Shown here one piece after another: positions 40,980 through 51,971 of a DNA stretch of 64,000 nucleotides (positions are counted from its first letter, which is position 1; each line of letters opens with the position of its first letter). Source of the DNA: Prorocentrum cordatum (lineage: Eukaryota > Sar > Dinophyceae > Prorocentrales > Prorocentraceae); contig CAUYUJ010020726.1 of the NCBI GenBank assembly GCA_963575745.1, forward strand, positions 678,969-742,968, written 5' to 3'. The position numbers and the translations under genes are program-made. The notes below the pieces were generated by a model. That model was not told where the DNA came from. It ran no database searches and saw nothing but the letters and a program-made list of their open reading frames with translations.

Positions 40980-42960
40980 TGTGCCTTTCCGCCGGCGCTG
41001 CCCGATGGGCGCTGCCGCTGGCACGGCCGCGGGCACCTACGGGTCGTCCTGCGGGCGCCCTGCTGCCCGCGAGCTGGAGCAGCTCCGCCGCGCGGCCACG
41101 GGTGCCGCACGCCACGGCGCCCGGGCGGCCGCGGAGATCGCGCTGGGCGTGCTCGGCCCCACCTTGCGCCTGGCCATCACAGCGGTGGTGACCCTCGCGC
41201 CGGTGCTGCGGGCCGCGCGGGCGCTTCGATCTGGCCAGCTCGACCTCGCCCTGTGGCGGAGCGCGGCCGCGCCTGTCCACGCGGGGGCCGGGCGCGCCAG
41301 CGGGCCCGTAGCTGCGGCGCTTCGCAGCATGCGCGAGTTGGGGCTGGGTGGCGACGTGGAGTGCTGGGGCAGCGTGCCGACGGCGCCTGGCGGCGGGCGC
41401 CCCGCTGACTGGCCGCGGAGAGCAACCGAGCGCGTCGCCCTAGCGGTGTTGGCCCGTGCCGAATGCCGCAAGGTCGCGGTCCGCTGGCCGTGCTGCGCCC
41501 ACCTAGCCGATGGCGTGGACCGCTGGGCGACGCGACGCTTGCTCGTGTCCGGCGCGCTCGAGGCCGACGCCGCCGGAGCGCTGCGCAGCGTCCTAGGTGC
41601 CACCGCGGTTACGGAATCCGTCGCGACGAGGTGGAACGGTCGTTCGGCGACCTGCCCGCGCTGCGGCCTGGCCCCGGAGAGCCGCGAGCACCGTTCCTGG
41701 GCTTGTCCAGCGTGGGAGGGCAAGCGCCGCGCGGCGCTGGCCGCCGCCTTCACCTCCTCGGGCGCTCTGTCCCCCGAGGAAGCAGCCTTTCGCCAGGAGC
41801 TGCCGTTGGGGTCGCCACCGCGGGGGCATTGGCCACGCCGCCATGCCTTGCTGCACTCGCCGACGCCGCAAGCAAGGAGGACCCGGGGTTCCCGCCGCAG
41901 GCCGAACTGCAGCCCACCTCGCCCCGCCGCGCTGTCTGGAGCGACGGCGCCTGCATCCATCCGACGGACACCTTGCTGGCGCGCGCGGCGCGGGGTCTAC
42001 GCTGCGCAGGCCCCGGCGAGCCCAACTTCGGCGGCGGGGGCGACGGGGCGCAGACTGCCCAGCGCGCCGGGGTGGCGGCTGCGGTCGCGGCCGCGCGCGC
42101 TGTCGGCGACCCCATCGACCTTGCCGCTGAAAGCAAGTACGTCGTTCGGTCGTGCGCGCAGGTCGCGGCCGGCGCGGACGCGCGGGAGCGGGGGCGCGCC
42201 GACCTCTAGCAGCAGGCGGAGGTTGCCATCCGCAACGGAAGGCTGAGGGCCCGCTGGGCCCCCGCGCACCTGACGGCAGCGGAGGCCCGAGCGGGGCCGC
42301 ATTGGCAACGCGGCGGCCGACGGCAACGCTGGCGCGGCCGCCGCGAAGCGGGCCCCGCCTGAGGCAGCGGTGGCAGCGCGCCGACGGGAGCTCGAGCAGC
42401 TGGAGGCAGCGCAACGCGTGCTCGCAGCCACGCAGCTGGCTGCCATGGCAGCGGCGCCGCCCGCCGCCCGCCGCCGGCCGCGCGACAGGCGCAGCGTGCG
42501 CCGCGGGGCTCGGGCTCGCGCGGGCTCCGCGCCGCCGGGCGCCGCCGCCCGTGCTGGGCGCGCGCCCCTGCCGCCGGCGCCGTCGCCGCCGCCTCGGCGC
42601 TGCGGCGGAGACGACCCCGGCCGCCCTGGCGCCAGGCTCGCCGCCTTCTTCGCAGGGCGGTCGCGGCTGTCGCGCGCCCTCGCGCAGGGGCCGGGCCGCG
42701 CCACCTGTCTCCGGCACGGCGCGTGCGCAGCGACGCCGGCGGAGGCGCTCGGGAGTGCCTGCCTGCAGGGTGGAGGGAGCGGCTGCCGGCGCGAGGGCAA
42801 GCCCTGCTCTTGCTGCGCGACGTGCGCTGCGCTGGGGGCAGCGTTGCCGAATTCGCGGCGCTGGCGGCGCGGCGAATCGCGCAGCTCCCCAAGGTGCCCG
42901 ACTGAGTCGGGCGCCTCTTCGGGGCGCTTGCAGCAGCGCTTGTCGCCCGACCTTGCTCGT
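40980..42960 (+). pseudogene. LINE remnant: RT C-terminus, zinc-binding region, RNase H and tail
   Basis: The largest LINE fragment here. Frame 1 (40804-42246) carries PRCGLAPESREHRSWACPAW, a C..C..H..C zinc-binding region, after a segment rich in Ala/Arg that may be the end of the reverse transcriptase. A frameshift near 41790 moves to a frame reading RRAVWSDGACIHPTDTLLAR (first catalytic Asp) and AAESKYVVRSCAQV (Asp position replaced by Glu-Ser), ending at TAG 42207. Read-through gives RARWAPAHLTAAEA, then another shift to RIGNAAADGNAGAAAAKRAP, the terminal Asp block. A Gln/Arg/Ala-rich tail follows to about 42960. Reverse-transcriptase catalytic motifs were not found. At least two frameshifts and a stop make it non-functional. 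Confidence 0.65.
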
Positions 42961-42999
42961 CAAAAGAAGCAAGCCGAGCGGCAGCGACACATTGATAAT

Positions 43000-43645
43000 G
43001 TGGCACGCAGGCATGTGCTACAGATGGCTGCGAGCTCGACGGTCACTAATCCAGCATATACATGTGACCCTTGATCGGGGTTATTGGGGCACCACCAGGG
43101 AGCGTTCAGCCATTGACTGCTCGTTGAGTCAACCATTGCGGTCAGGGCCACATCCAGCATGCCACAAACATGGAGTGGCGTTCGTCGAGGATTGGTCAAT
43201 GTACGACGACATGACACCCTTCGAAGCTCACCAAGTCAAACTAGATAGACTGGGTGCGCCCACCTGTTGGCTGAAGCATGCATTCAATCTGTGGCTGCGT
43301 CCTCGCACCGTGCAACTCGGCAAGCTCCACGCCGAGGAATGCATATGCGCTTGCTTCGTTTTCCCAGCAGGGGACGCATGCGCTGACCTAGCAGCGAAGG
43401 CGAAAGGGGTGGATGCCTTCGACACCTTCGTGGCAAGGGCGCCCACTATCGACCTCCACAGCTACACTGGCGACACTGCCCTGCGCAACTCTTCCGCGGC
43501 CTACGGCATTTCGAAGGGCGCGGCCGTGGAGGGCATCGAGCACATCTTCAAGGCCAGCAGGGGCACCAACGCGTCCGTCACCGTAGGGGTGCTCGTCATC
43601 AGAGCTACCACGATTGACTCGGCCAGTGATATTTGTGATCAGTGA
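43000..43645 (+). other. Unassigned open frame, possible LINE-derived
   Basis: One frame stays open to TGA 43643-43645 and reads HKHGVAFVEDWSMYDDMTPF and GDACADLAAKAKGVDAFDTF. The latter resembles the RNase H terminal block but lacks its other motifs. It is either a second LINE fragment or a fragment of an unknown gene. Confidence 0.3.
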
Positions 43646-44329
43646 AACCTTAGCCGAAGGGAGGTTCAAGTCAGGGATTTTTTTTCGGCGCGCATGAAGA
43701 CGTTGGAGCTGTCCGGAGCGGTGCCCGAGCTCGACTGCAGCAGCAGCCCCGTTCTACGTCCAGGAGGGACAGCGTTCGGAAGGTTGGGCCATGAGAAAGC
43801 GATGTCAAGGTCCCAAGGAAACCTTCGTTCGGGAAGTCAATCGGCGGGGCGCAGCCCTGGCGAGTCCTCTAGGGGTGGAGGTCTAGGTCCCCGGCGCCGC
43901 TCGGTGTCCAGTGTTGGCCCACCATCGCATGCGAAGCTTGCTGTGAAAGGTGTTCGCAGCGCGAGGATGGCACCGGCACCAGCCGCCCACTGGTGCAGGG
44001 TGGCATGGATCTCATCAAGACATGTGCGTAAGCACACATCTGAGGACCTTGTATTTCAGGGCTTCGCGCATCGTGGCAGCAGTCCAGGGGCCCGATTTCC
44101 CATGCGTCTCGCTGCCTGGATCGCGCGGCCTCGAAAGGCCACGGCCCCCCAAAGTGCGTTGGCCACGCCGGCTTTCCGGTCGATTGATTTGTCATCGACC
44201 CCGCCCTCATTGCTAGTGGGCGGGCCTGCTTGGACGAGGGCCCCCACGGCAGCGCGAGCTCCCCCTGGCCCACGCGTGCGACCACGTTGCCAGGGCCAGG
44301 GCCTCGCTTGACTTGGTCTGAGATGCCGC

Positions 44330-45014
44330 GCATCCGAAAGCCACGCGTTCTCATAATGCGCACCTGTACAGGAGTTGTGGATGCCAAGGGTTGTGGACCA
44401 AATTTCGATCCGATGGGGCGGGGCTTTTGCGCGACGGGGTTTGTGAGTGCGGAGAAAAGGGCACGATCCGCTGCAGGTTCTACAGTTCCCGGCGACCCCA
44501 AGCGGAAGTCAGTGAGCAAGCTGAGGTCTCTCCCGACTTCATCCACGCCGCGCTTGCTGAGCTTGAAAACTTGCTTTTCACCGCGGCCACCTTTGCCTTC
44601 CAGGACAACAGCGTGCGTCCCCCGTCGATCCCGTTTTTTGTTGACGTGATGGACAAGGATGGACATGCCCCAACCATGGCTGAACATTTCGGTGTAGCCA
44701 TCTGTGGTCAAGTCGCGCGTCGGCCTGCCGAACTATCCTCACATTGCAAGCTGACCATTTGAGCTCTCCGCCAGGATGTTACAAGGCAGCTAGCAGCCTC
44801 GAGTACATTCTCAGGCGCCTGATTGGTTACGCAGGAGCTGGAAGGCGCACCGCTCATCCCGACCGTGCGCCATGTGAACGATCACCGCTCAGAATGTGAG
44901 ACTATGCAGCCGAGGGATACTGAACGTTTGTTCGCCATGGCCAACGCTGCAGCCGACATGCAGGCCAAGGCAGCAGTCGCACCCCGACCGGCCCCAGACC
45001 CGAGCCTTCCATGA
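44330..45014 (+). pseudogene. LINE remnant: zinc-binding region and RNase H
   Basis: Frame 44391-44762 reads GVCECGEKGTIRCRFYS (zinc-binding type region), ALAELENLLFTAATF, and PFFVDVMDKDGHAPTMAEHF, where the Asp could be the first RNase H acid. After a stop, 44823-45014 gives VRHVNDHRSECETM (the KxH region with N-D-H) and ANAAADMQAKAAV (terminal Asp block). The order matches the other remnants, strongly degraded. Upstream 43690-44330 shows nothing definite. Confidence 0.5.
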
Positions 45015-45845
45015 TAGCATTCTCGTTATCGGACGTGCGGAGGGTTTCATGAATTGAGCCGCGCGAGTCCCGCCACGTCCCCGGAAGGTGCCCGCCCGAT
45101 TCCGCGCAGGACGTTCAATCAAGGCGGCAGACCAGCTACCACGCGTGGAAGGGTGATTTCGGCGAGCAGCGTGCAAATTGCGTAGTTGCGGCGGAAAGGC
45201 TGCCAGACTTTGTGCCCATGGACGGCTGCAAAAGCATGTGTGTGGCTACCCCGAGCGATTGCTCTCGAACCCTCGTGGTCGCTCCTTCGTCAACATGGCT
45301 GGGCTGGCTCGTGACCTCGGCTGGGGCCCGTCTGTATGCAAGGTCCGAATGTCGACCGTGGTCAGTTTGAATTGTGGAGGGTGGTCCCAGAAACGCTCGG
45401 AGAAGTTATGCCGCCCCTGTAGCCCCCCCATTCATGAAAAGGCAAGGCGGTCTTTGGAATTGCGCGTCAGGGTAAATTGCCCAATCGTCGTGTGCAGGAC
45501 CTGCTCGAGAAGGCAGTCCCCCTTACTCGGCTGCGCCTCGATCCACCTGAGCACACAGGGGCTTCTGACCCCAATCTTGTGCGTACGAGTTGTTCGGCTT
45601 CAGGGTTGGCCCCCTCTTATGAGACACATGTGGGCGATCCTGCTGAGCGCTTAGCGACGTCGGGCGGACGGGGCATTCGAAATAACCAATCCACAGGGTC
45701 GTTGTGCTGTTAGTCTTAGGGGCTTCCACCCCTGTCTCCCGCCCCCCCACCCCGTACCCAAATTTCACGTCGATGATGCAAGTTCAGATTATTCAGTGCT
45801 GTGTGCCACCACCACCCATGCGCATTATATGTCATTCTTCCTTGC
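45015..45845. other. Intergenic, no gene recognised
   Basis: Open frames on both strands (45178-45654 plus, 45523-45768 minus) have no motif. Confidence 0.35.
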
Positions 45846-45930
45846 CTCGCTCGTCATCTTCCTCCTCCTCCTCCTCCTCCTCCTCCTTCTCCTCCTCCTC
45901 TTTCTCCTCCTCCTCCTCCTCCTCCTCTCC
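45846..45930. repeat. (CTC)n microsatellite
   Basis: CTC run with TTC interruptions. Confidence 0.9.
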
Positions 45931-46019
45931 AGGCGTCGCGTGCAGTTGACGCCCCAGTTGGTGCTGTGCTGTGGCGGTGCCAACTGGGTCGCTGCGGCAG
46001 CCTTCGGGGGGCAGCCTTG

Positions 46020-46225
46020 ACACGGTGCAGCAGCGGCCTGCACCTCCCTCGACTCGGCTTGCGGATCCGAGTGGCGATCCCGCTGCACTGGACCCATGCT
46101 GCGAACAGCACGCGCGTGAGCTAGAGCAGCGGCCTGCACCCCCCTCGACGCGGGCTGCGGATCCGAGTGGCGATCCCGTGGCACTCGACCCGTGCTGCGA
46201 ACGGCACGCGCGCGAGCTGGAGCAG
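46020..46225 (+). repeat. Tandem duplication of 102 bp, in frame
   Basis: Two copies, about 46026-46127 and 46128-46229, both encoding QRPAPPSTR.ADPSGDP.ALD followed by PCCE.HARELEQ. The period is a multiple of three and most differences are conservative in this frame, which could mean coding sequence; the surrounding frame has no other support. Confidence 0.6.
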
Positions 46226-46354
46226 GGCCTGCGTCGAGCCCGCTGCCCCTGCAGAGAGGATCGGGAGCTCCAGCGTCGGCCGTGGGGGGGAGGGGCGCTG
46301 CGCTGCGCTGTCAGGGGACCTCGGGACCTCTCCAGGGGGGCCGTCGGGGACCTC

Positions 46355-46555
46355 TGGAGAAGGAGGAGGAGGAGGAGGAGGAGGAGGAGGAGGAGGAGGA
46401 GGAGGAGGAGGAGGCCGTGGAGGAGGAGGAGGAGAGGAGGAAGAGAGCCAGGAGGAGGAGGAGGAGGAGGAGACGGAGACGGAGACGGAGGAGGAGGAGG
46501 AGGAGGAGGAGGAGGAGGAGGAGGAGGAGGAAGAGGAGGAGCAGGAGCAGGCCGT
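46355..46555. repeat. (GGA)n microsatellite
   Basis: About 200 bp of GGA/GAGGAG with a GAGAC sub-block near 46470-46490. Confidence 0.9.
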
Positions 46556-47280
46556 CGGGGACGCCCCCGGGAAAGAGTTGGCGAAGAGGGCGGCAGGCCA
46601 GCGCGTCTCTCCGGCAGGCTTCGGCGATGGGGGGGGGGAGTTCTTTGCAGCGCAAAGGGGAGGGGGCAAGCCCCCCTTTCCCAGGATTGGGAGCAGGGGG
46701 TGCCTCGCGCTGAGGGTCATCCGTGGTAGGTGCCAACGGGTTCATGTGCAAATCTGGGCGGCTGAGGACGGCGGGAAAGGGGCCCAGCGTCGGGGCGGGC
46801 ATGCCGATGGTTCATCATTTCTGTTGGTGTTCGAGCTCGCGCCGACGGAGCGCTTTGCGGCGTGCACTCGGTTGTAGCGCGAGGGGGTGGCCGTCTGCTA
46901 AGGCGGGGTACTTCGAGGGGATGCGGGGGGTGCTCCGAGATGGGCACGGGGACTTCTAGGGCGACTCGCCAACCGGCGCCGCCGGGGGGCCCCAGCGCCG
47001 ATCCGAGAAATCCGCGCGGACCCCCGAGTTTTTATGTTGATGTCCCTTCTTGTTCCCCGATTCTTCTCGCGCGCCGCCCACGAGCGCGCCGCCTCCGGGC
47101 ATTGTCAGGGGCCCGAGAGGCCCGAGGGCCCTCGCCTGCCCTCTGCCCCCGCCTCCAGGCGCTGCCGGCGCGCGCGCCCGCGCAGGACAGGCTCCACAAG
47201 GAGTCGTGCGCGGCCATCGTGGAGGCCATCGTGACGGCGGACGCCTCCATCGCCGAGGCCGCCGCAGCACGGGGGAGAGG
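46556..47280. other. Intergenic, no gene recognised
   Basis: GC-rich; open frames in several phases without motifs. Confidence 0.35.
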
Positions 47281-47286
47281 CATGAC

Positions 47287-47438
47287 TCAGGAGGGGGAAA
47301 AACACACAGACACAATGAATCTAGAAAATATGGGAAAATATGGGAAGTGGGGGGGAAGACAAACACCCAGAAAATATTGGAAATATCAGGAATCCGGTTA
47401 TTTGTGTGTATTCATTTGTATGTCCCAGATCCCTTTCA
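47287..47438 (+). mobile_element. Family C element, copy 6 (exact 5-bp TSD)
   Basis: Starts TCAGGAGGGGGAAAAACACA, ends AGATCCCTTTCA. Flanks ATGAC at 47282-47286 and 47439-47443 are identical. Confidence 0.8.
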
Positions 47439-47459
47439 ATGACGTCAGAGATGTCGGTC

Positions 47460-47615
47460 TAGGGGGCCACGTGCGAACCCTACCCCTACCCCCACACGAT
47501 TTCTGAAGGGGAGGGTGGGGTTCACTACGCTCGGGAGCTCCCGAACGAAGTGAACCCCACCCTCCCCCTCAGACATCGTCGGGGGTTAGGGGTAGGGTTC
47601 GCATGCGGCCCCCTA
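47460..47615. mobile_element. Palindromic foldback element (exact 5-bp TSD)
   Basis: A 156-bp near-perfect palindrome: left arm TAGGGGGCCACGTGCGAACC, right arm GGTTCGCATGCGGCCCCCTA, centre GGGAGCTCCC. Exact flank CGGTC at 47455-47459 and 47616-47620. Same architecture as anoctamin intron 2, with unrelated sequence. Confidence 0.85.
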
Positions 47616-47620
47616 CGGTC

Positions 47621-48735
47621 GCGAGTTTGTCGCCTTCCGCATCTTGGAATCGAAGTTGATTGGAGGCGTGCGTGGTTGGCTGGCGCGAAAAAAAGGCACT
47701 TCTGAGACGCCTGGGGGGTTTCTCAGAAGGCATGGGGCCTATTCGCAGCCCTCCTGGCTTAGAACCCCCCAGGCACTTCTGAGAAGCTCCAAGCCTTCTG
47801 AGAAGCCCCTTCACCTTCTAAGAAGGCCGCCTTTGTCGCGTCGCCCCCGTTTGCGCACCGCCACGTGTTAGCGAGACAGTGTCAAGTTTGGCAAGGTGTG
47901 CATGCTGTTTTGAGTGAGTGTGTGGCCAGCTCCCTACATTTGCGAGTCGGCAGTCAGCGCCAGCTACGCACAAAATAAAGCAACTCGCAACTATCATATC
48001 ATGTGCCGTCTGATGCTCGAGCTCATCGAAACCAAGATCTTACATGTTCATCGCATGTTTAGTGGCACATGCTCTTTTGCGTCATTTTGTCTACGCCCTG
48101 CGACAAGTCGCTCCCATCTCTGTGGTTACATGTGTTATTCTGCCAGCCCCTGCGCTCTCTTTTACCATGCTCGTCCGCCATGCTTGACGCAATATTTCAT
48201 CATTGTGTGGTCGAGGAGCCATGTCCCAATGGAAGAGGCTCCATCCTTTCTCTCCCCGCTCGCGTCGTCGTGCAGGCCACGCGGGCGAACCCGTACGTAG
48301 AGCCGGTGCCTGAGGAGATCTCGGTACTTCTTTGGTGGTGGCGGTGACGGCCCAAACCTCTGACGTCGCGTTTTTTTCAAAACGTGGACCCCCAGAGGTT
48401 TCGACCCTTTCCTGGGAGCTGTTTGTTTCAGCATGAGGGGCTCCGGGCCTTAGGGATTGAGAACGACCAGAGCATTTCCGTCGGGATTCAATCGCAACGC
48501 GAGGAGGTTTGGAGAGGAAGAGGAGGGCGGATGCCCCTCCACACCTTCCTCTTGTCCTTGCTGTACTCGTCCTAATCCTCCTTCCTACTCCCCTGTCCAT
48601 CCTATTCTGCTCCTCCCTCCTCCACCCGCTCCCCCATCGTCTCCTCCACCTTCTCCCCCTCCTCATCGCCTCTCCTTCATCCATCTTCCGAGAACGACAG
48701 ATTGCCAGAAACGTGCAAAAGAGCTTTGACCCTCG
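47621..48735. other. Intergenic, TTCTGAGAAG-type palindromes
   Basis: 47695-47830 has several copies of TTCTCAGAAGG / CTTCTGAGAAG. 47914-48735 has open frames without motifs and a pyrimidine-rich stretch at 48590-48670. Confidence 0.4.
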
Positions 48736-48739
48736 ATCC

Positions 48740-49180
48740 CCGCCGATGCCGACGTCGACGAGCCGACGCCGACGAGGCCGACGCCGACGATGACGACGCC
48801 GACGCCGACGCCGCCCGCAGCGGCCACGCGGCGCCAGGAGCCCCCGGCCCCAGAGGCGCCGCCGGCCGAGGAGGAGCCCGCGCCGGCCGAGGAGGCCCCC
48901 GCCCCGGCCGCGCCGGAGGCGGCGCCGCGAGGCTCGGGGCGCTCGGAAGGGGTGCGGAGGGAGTGGGTCGGAGCACGGTCAGCGCGCACAGTCGAGGGCG
49001 CCCTCGAGGGCGCGAAGGTCTTCGCGCTTCGCGCTGCGCGGTTCGGCTCCGACTCCTCATCCTCCTCTTCTCCCCTGGGAGGCGGCGCGGGAGCGCGAAG
49101 CCATTTGCACTTCGCGCTTCGCGCAGCGCGAAGCTGCGCGAAGCGCGAAGTTGGGAGCCCTTGCATGGTAGGGATAGGCC
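48740..49180. other. GAC/GCC low complexity and CGCGAAGC palindromes
   Basis: 48740-48810 is GAC/GCC-rich. 48835-48945 encodes Pro/Ala/Glu-rich peptide (PAEEEPAPAEEAPAPAAPEA). 49015-49160 holds repeated TTCGCGCTTCGCGC and its complement, forming hairpins. A similar CGCGAAGCGC block is at 53358-53402. Coding is not established. Confidence 0.45.
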
Positions 49181-49183
49181 TCA

Positions 49184-49422
49184 GTGGGCCCTGGAAACGG
49201 CAGGGCCGTTTTTTCACCGTGTCCGAAAACGTGTCCCTTGAAAATGGAAGCGGCAAGAACACGGCGACCGGAAACGGCAACAAAAACGGCTCCAGGATTG
49301 GAATCAGAGCGGGAGCCGGTCAAAAAATGGCGGCGGAACTGGTAAAAAAACGGCGTCGGAACCGGCAAAAAACGGCAAAACGGAACCAGTGAAAAAACGG
49401 CCCTGTCGTTTCCAGGGCCCAC
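49184..49422. mobile_element. Family G MITE, copy 1
   Basis: A 239-bp element with about 37-bp inverted ends: GTGGGCCCTGGAAACGGCAG and CTGTCGTTTCCAGGGCCCAC, each continuing into an A/T-rich run around ACGGCCCTG. The interior repeats ACGGC-A-AC units. Confidence 0.85.
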
Positions 49423-49423
49423 C

Positions 49424-49581
49424 AAGGGATGGGCAACCTTCCCAAGGGTACCCCTGCATCCTTGCCTCCTCGGTCCATCCTTGGCCACTGTCGCTGGCCG
49501 CGCCCCGCTCGAAGAGCTTCGGGATGGCCTTCCAAGGCCCTTGCATCCTTGTCGTGCGTCCTTATGATACGGGTTCACTGT
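49424..49581. mobile_element. Family H element, copy 3
   Basis: CCCTGCATCCTTGCCTCCTC, CTGGCCGCGCCCCGCTCG and the right end CGTCCTTATGATACGGGTTC match the 1982 and 53921 copies. The left end abuts family G and is unclear. Confidence 0.6.
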
Positions 49582-49594
49582 AGAATGGGTCAGA

Positions 49595-49763
49595 AGATCA
49601 CGCCGCATCGCCGATGCATCGGCGATGCGGTGCGATCACCGCGCTGCTGTCGTTGATGCGCCGCCGGCGTCGCCGAAGCATCGCCGATGCATCGGCGATG
49701 CATCGGCGATGTGGTGCAATCTTCCGACACCATCTACTCGGACCCCGTCTAGGAGGACTCTAG
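49595..49763. mobile_element. Family E element, copy 3
   Basis: GCATCGCCGATGCATCGGCG units in both orientations and the right end GACACCATCTACTCGGACCC. Confidence 0.65.
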
Positions 49764-49764
49764 A

Positions 49765-49927
49765 TTGGTACGGAAAGAATGGGGACAAAAACCGACAGCA
49801 GTTCCTGTTTTTTTGTGAGCAGGACTCGCGGTCGGTGTCGCCGCGGCTTGTGGCTGTTTGAGACAGAAGCCCGCCTGCACGACAGCGGCCGCTGTTGGCT
49901 TGGGACAGCATTTCTTGTTGGGCATCC
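49765..49927. mobile_element. Relative of the 23717 MITE
   Basis: TGGTACGGAAAGAATGGGGA, CAGCAGTTCCTGTT, GAGACAGAAGCCCGCCTGC and TTCTTGTTGGGCATC match 23741-23900 in order. The outer arms are shortened. Confidence 0.7.
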
Positions 49928-50194
49928 AGCGAGGCGGCAGGAGCAAGCCGGAGGCGCCCGCGCCAGCCGCGCCGGCCGAGGACGCGCGCGCCCGCGCGGC
50001 GAGCGCGCGCGGCGAGCGACAGCCTCGGTATTGCAATCGTCGTTCCGTCATCGTCGTTGCCGTCGTCGGCATTTATTCGCGGTTGTCGCCCCCAGCGCCC
50101 GCCGCCCCGCGGTGCTCGAGGAGCTGGCGCCTGCAGAGGAGGAGCCAGAGGCGCCCTCGGGGGCGAAGCGGGGAGCGGGAATCGTCGAGGCAGG

Positions 50195-50325
50195 AGGGAG
50201 GAGGCAGGGAGGGAGGGAGGGAGGGAGGTAGGGAGGGAGGGAGGAGGATGAAGGAAGGGAGTGAGGAAGGGAGGAGGAGGAGGAGGAGGAGGAGGAGGAG
50301 GAGGAGGAGGAGGAGGAGTATCACC
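50195..50325. repeat. GGAG and GGA microsatellites
   Basis: GGGA tetranucleotide run at 50200-50250 followed by a GGA run at 50271-50320. Confidence 0.9.
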
Positions 50326-50498
50326 GTGCTCGCTACAGGTTGTCGTGAAGGGTATTTCCCAAATCGGAGCTTGCCTCTGTAGGACTCCTAGCGGATTCAT
50401 ATGGTTAGGTGCGGTTTGCCACCGATTTCCGCGGCCCGCCCGGGTGCCCCTCTGCCTCGATGACCGGGTGCCCTGGTTTTTCGCGTGCCCGGGTGGTT

Positions 50499-51168
50499 TA
50501 TAGCCCTATACTCCTATAGCCCTATAGCCCTATAGCCTTATAGCCCTATAGCCCCACAGCCCAATATCCCTGTAGCCCTATAGCCCAATAACCCTATAGC
50601 CCTATAGCCCTATAGCCTTATAGCCTTATAGCCCTTATAGCTCTATAGCCCTATCGCCCTAGAGCCCTATAACTCTATGGCCCTATAGCTCTTTATAGCC
50701 CTATGGCCCAATAGCAGAATAGCCCTAACGCCATATAGCCCCATGGCCCTATATCTGTATAGCCCTATAGCCCCATAGCCTTATATCCCAACAGCACTAT
50801 AGCACTATGGCCATGTAGCTATACATGCCTATAGCCCTTCAGCCCTATAACCCAATAGCCCTGTATCCCGATTGCCCTATATCACTATAGCCCTATAGCT
50901 ATATATGCCTATAGCCCTATAACCCCGTAGCCCGATTTCCCTATAGCCCTATAGCCCTATGGTCCTATAGCCCCACAGCCCTATAGACTCATAGCCCTAT
51001 GGCCCTATTGCTTATAGCCTTATAGCCCCAGAGCCACATTGCCCCATAGCCCTATAGCCCTACAGCCCTATAGCCCTATGGCCCTACAGCCCCATAGCCC
51101 CACAACCCTGTAGCCCCATAGCCCCATCGCCCTATAGGTCAACAGCCCCATAGCCCTATAGCCCTAAC
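50499..51168. repeat. 8-bp satellite (TATAGCCC), about 670 bp
   Basis: More than 80 imperfect tandem units of TATAGCCC with variants such as CATAGCCC, TATAGCCT and AATAGCCC. No open frame of interest and no embedded gene. Confidence 0.95.
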
Positions 51169-51410
51169 ATGACTTTGATTGGGGCTGATCCTCAGGTATC
51201 AGTAAATCCATGGTTAGGGATGAGACAGCCATCTGCGAAGTACTGGAGACTCTGAGGCAGCTTGCGGGAAATCCGTACTGCGACAACCCAGTAGTTGGAC
51301 GACAATGCGCCACACCCTAAAAGTAAATGGGATAGCCCAAGTGTTCGACCAGTGGCCGTGGTGAAACTAGTCCACGGGGACCGTTCCACTGGCCGGGAGG
51401 AGGAGAGGGA

Positions 51411-51459
<49 letters not shown>

Positions 51460-51965
51460 TGAGGCGCTTTGAGTTCAGACGCTGCGCGTCCACTGGACGA
51501 AGTCAGTGCAACGGAAAAGGGAGGAAGGAGAAAAAGGTGCGAGGACGAATAGGGCGGGAGGTGAAGAAGGAGGTGGAAGACGGAGGGGGTGGAGTGAGGA
51601 GGGGAATAAGGACCGAGGGGGAGAAGGAGGATGGAGGAGGACGAGGAGGAGGAGGAAGAGGGAGGCTCGTGCACGTGATCGGCAATACTGCTGCCTCTGC
51701 AAGTCTCTGCAAGAGCTGGCCTCCAGCGAGGCCAGGCATCTGACGGACTCCATGCCTCCTCGGGCTTTCTGCCCCCCCCCCCCCCCCCAAAACGAAGACG
51801 AGGCGCCATGGATCCGCGTCGGAGTCCGCAGGCCCGAATTGCCTCGCGCGCTCCCTGCGCGCACGACACTCGGGCGCCGACCCAGACCCCCCTCGGGCCA
51901 TGCTGTGCAAAGACCGCGACGGGAGCTGTTTCTTGCCACTTCGGACCCCAAGGGGGGGGGGGCTC
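51169..51965. other. Intergenic with (GT)n microsatellite
   Basis: (GT)n at 51414-51458 and purine-rich GGA/GAGG sequence at 51590-51660. No gene recognised. Confidence 0.45.
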
Positions 51966-51971
51966 CACGAA

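Noticed and set aside
43869-44711. 280-codon minus-strand open frame
   Set aside because: The opposite strand carries LINE zinc-region and RNase H-like motifs, and this frame has none.
47914-48300. 128-codon open frame MSVWPAPYICES...
   Set aside because: Cys/Ser/His-rich without any motif, and no codon bias like the real genes here.
50499-51168. Interstitial telomere
   Set aside because: The 8-bp TATAGCCC unit does not match the plant-type TTTAGGG repeat reported for dinoflagellates.
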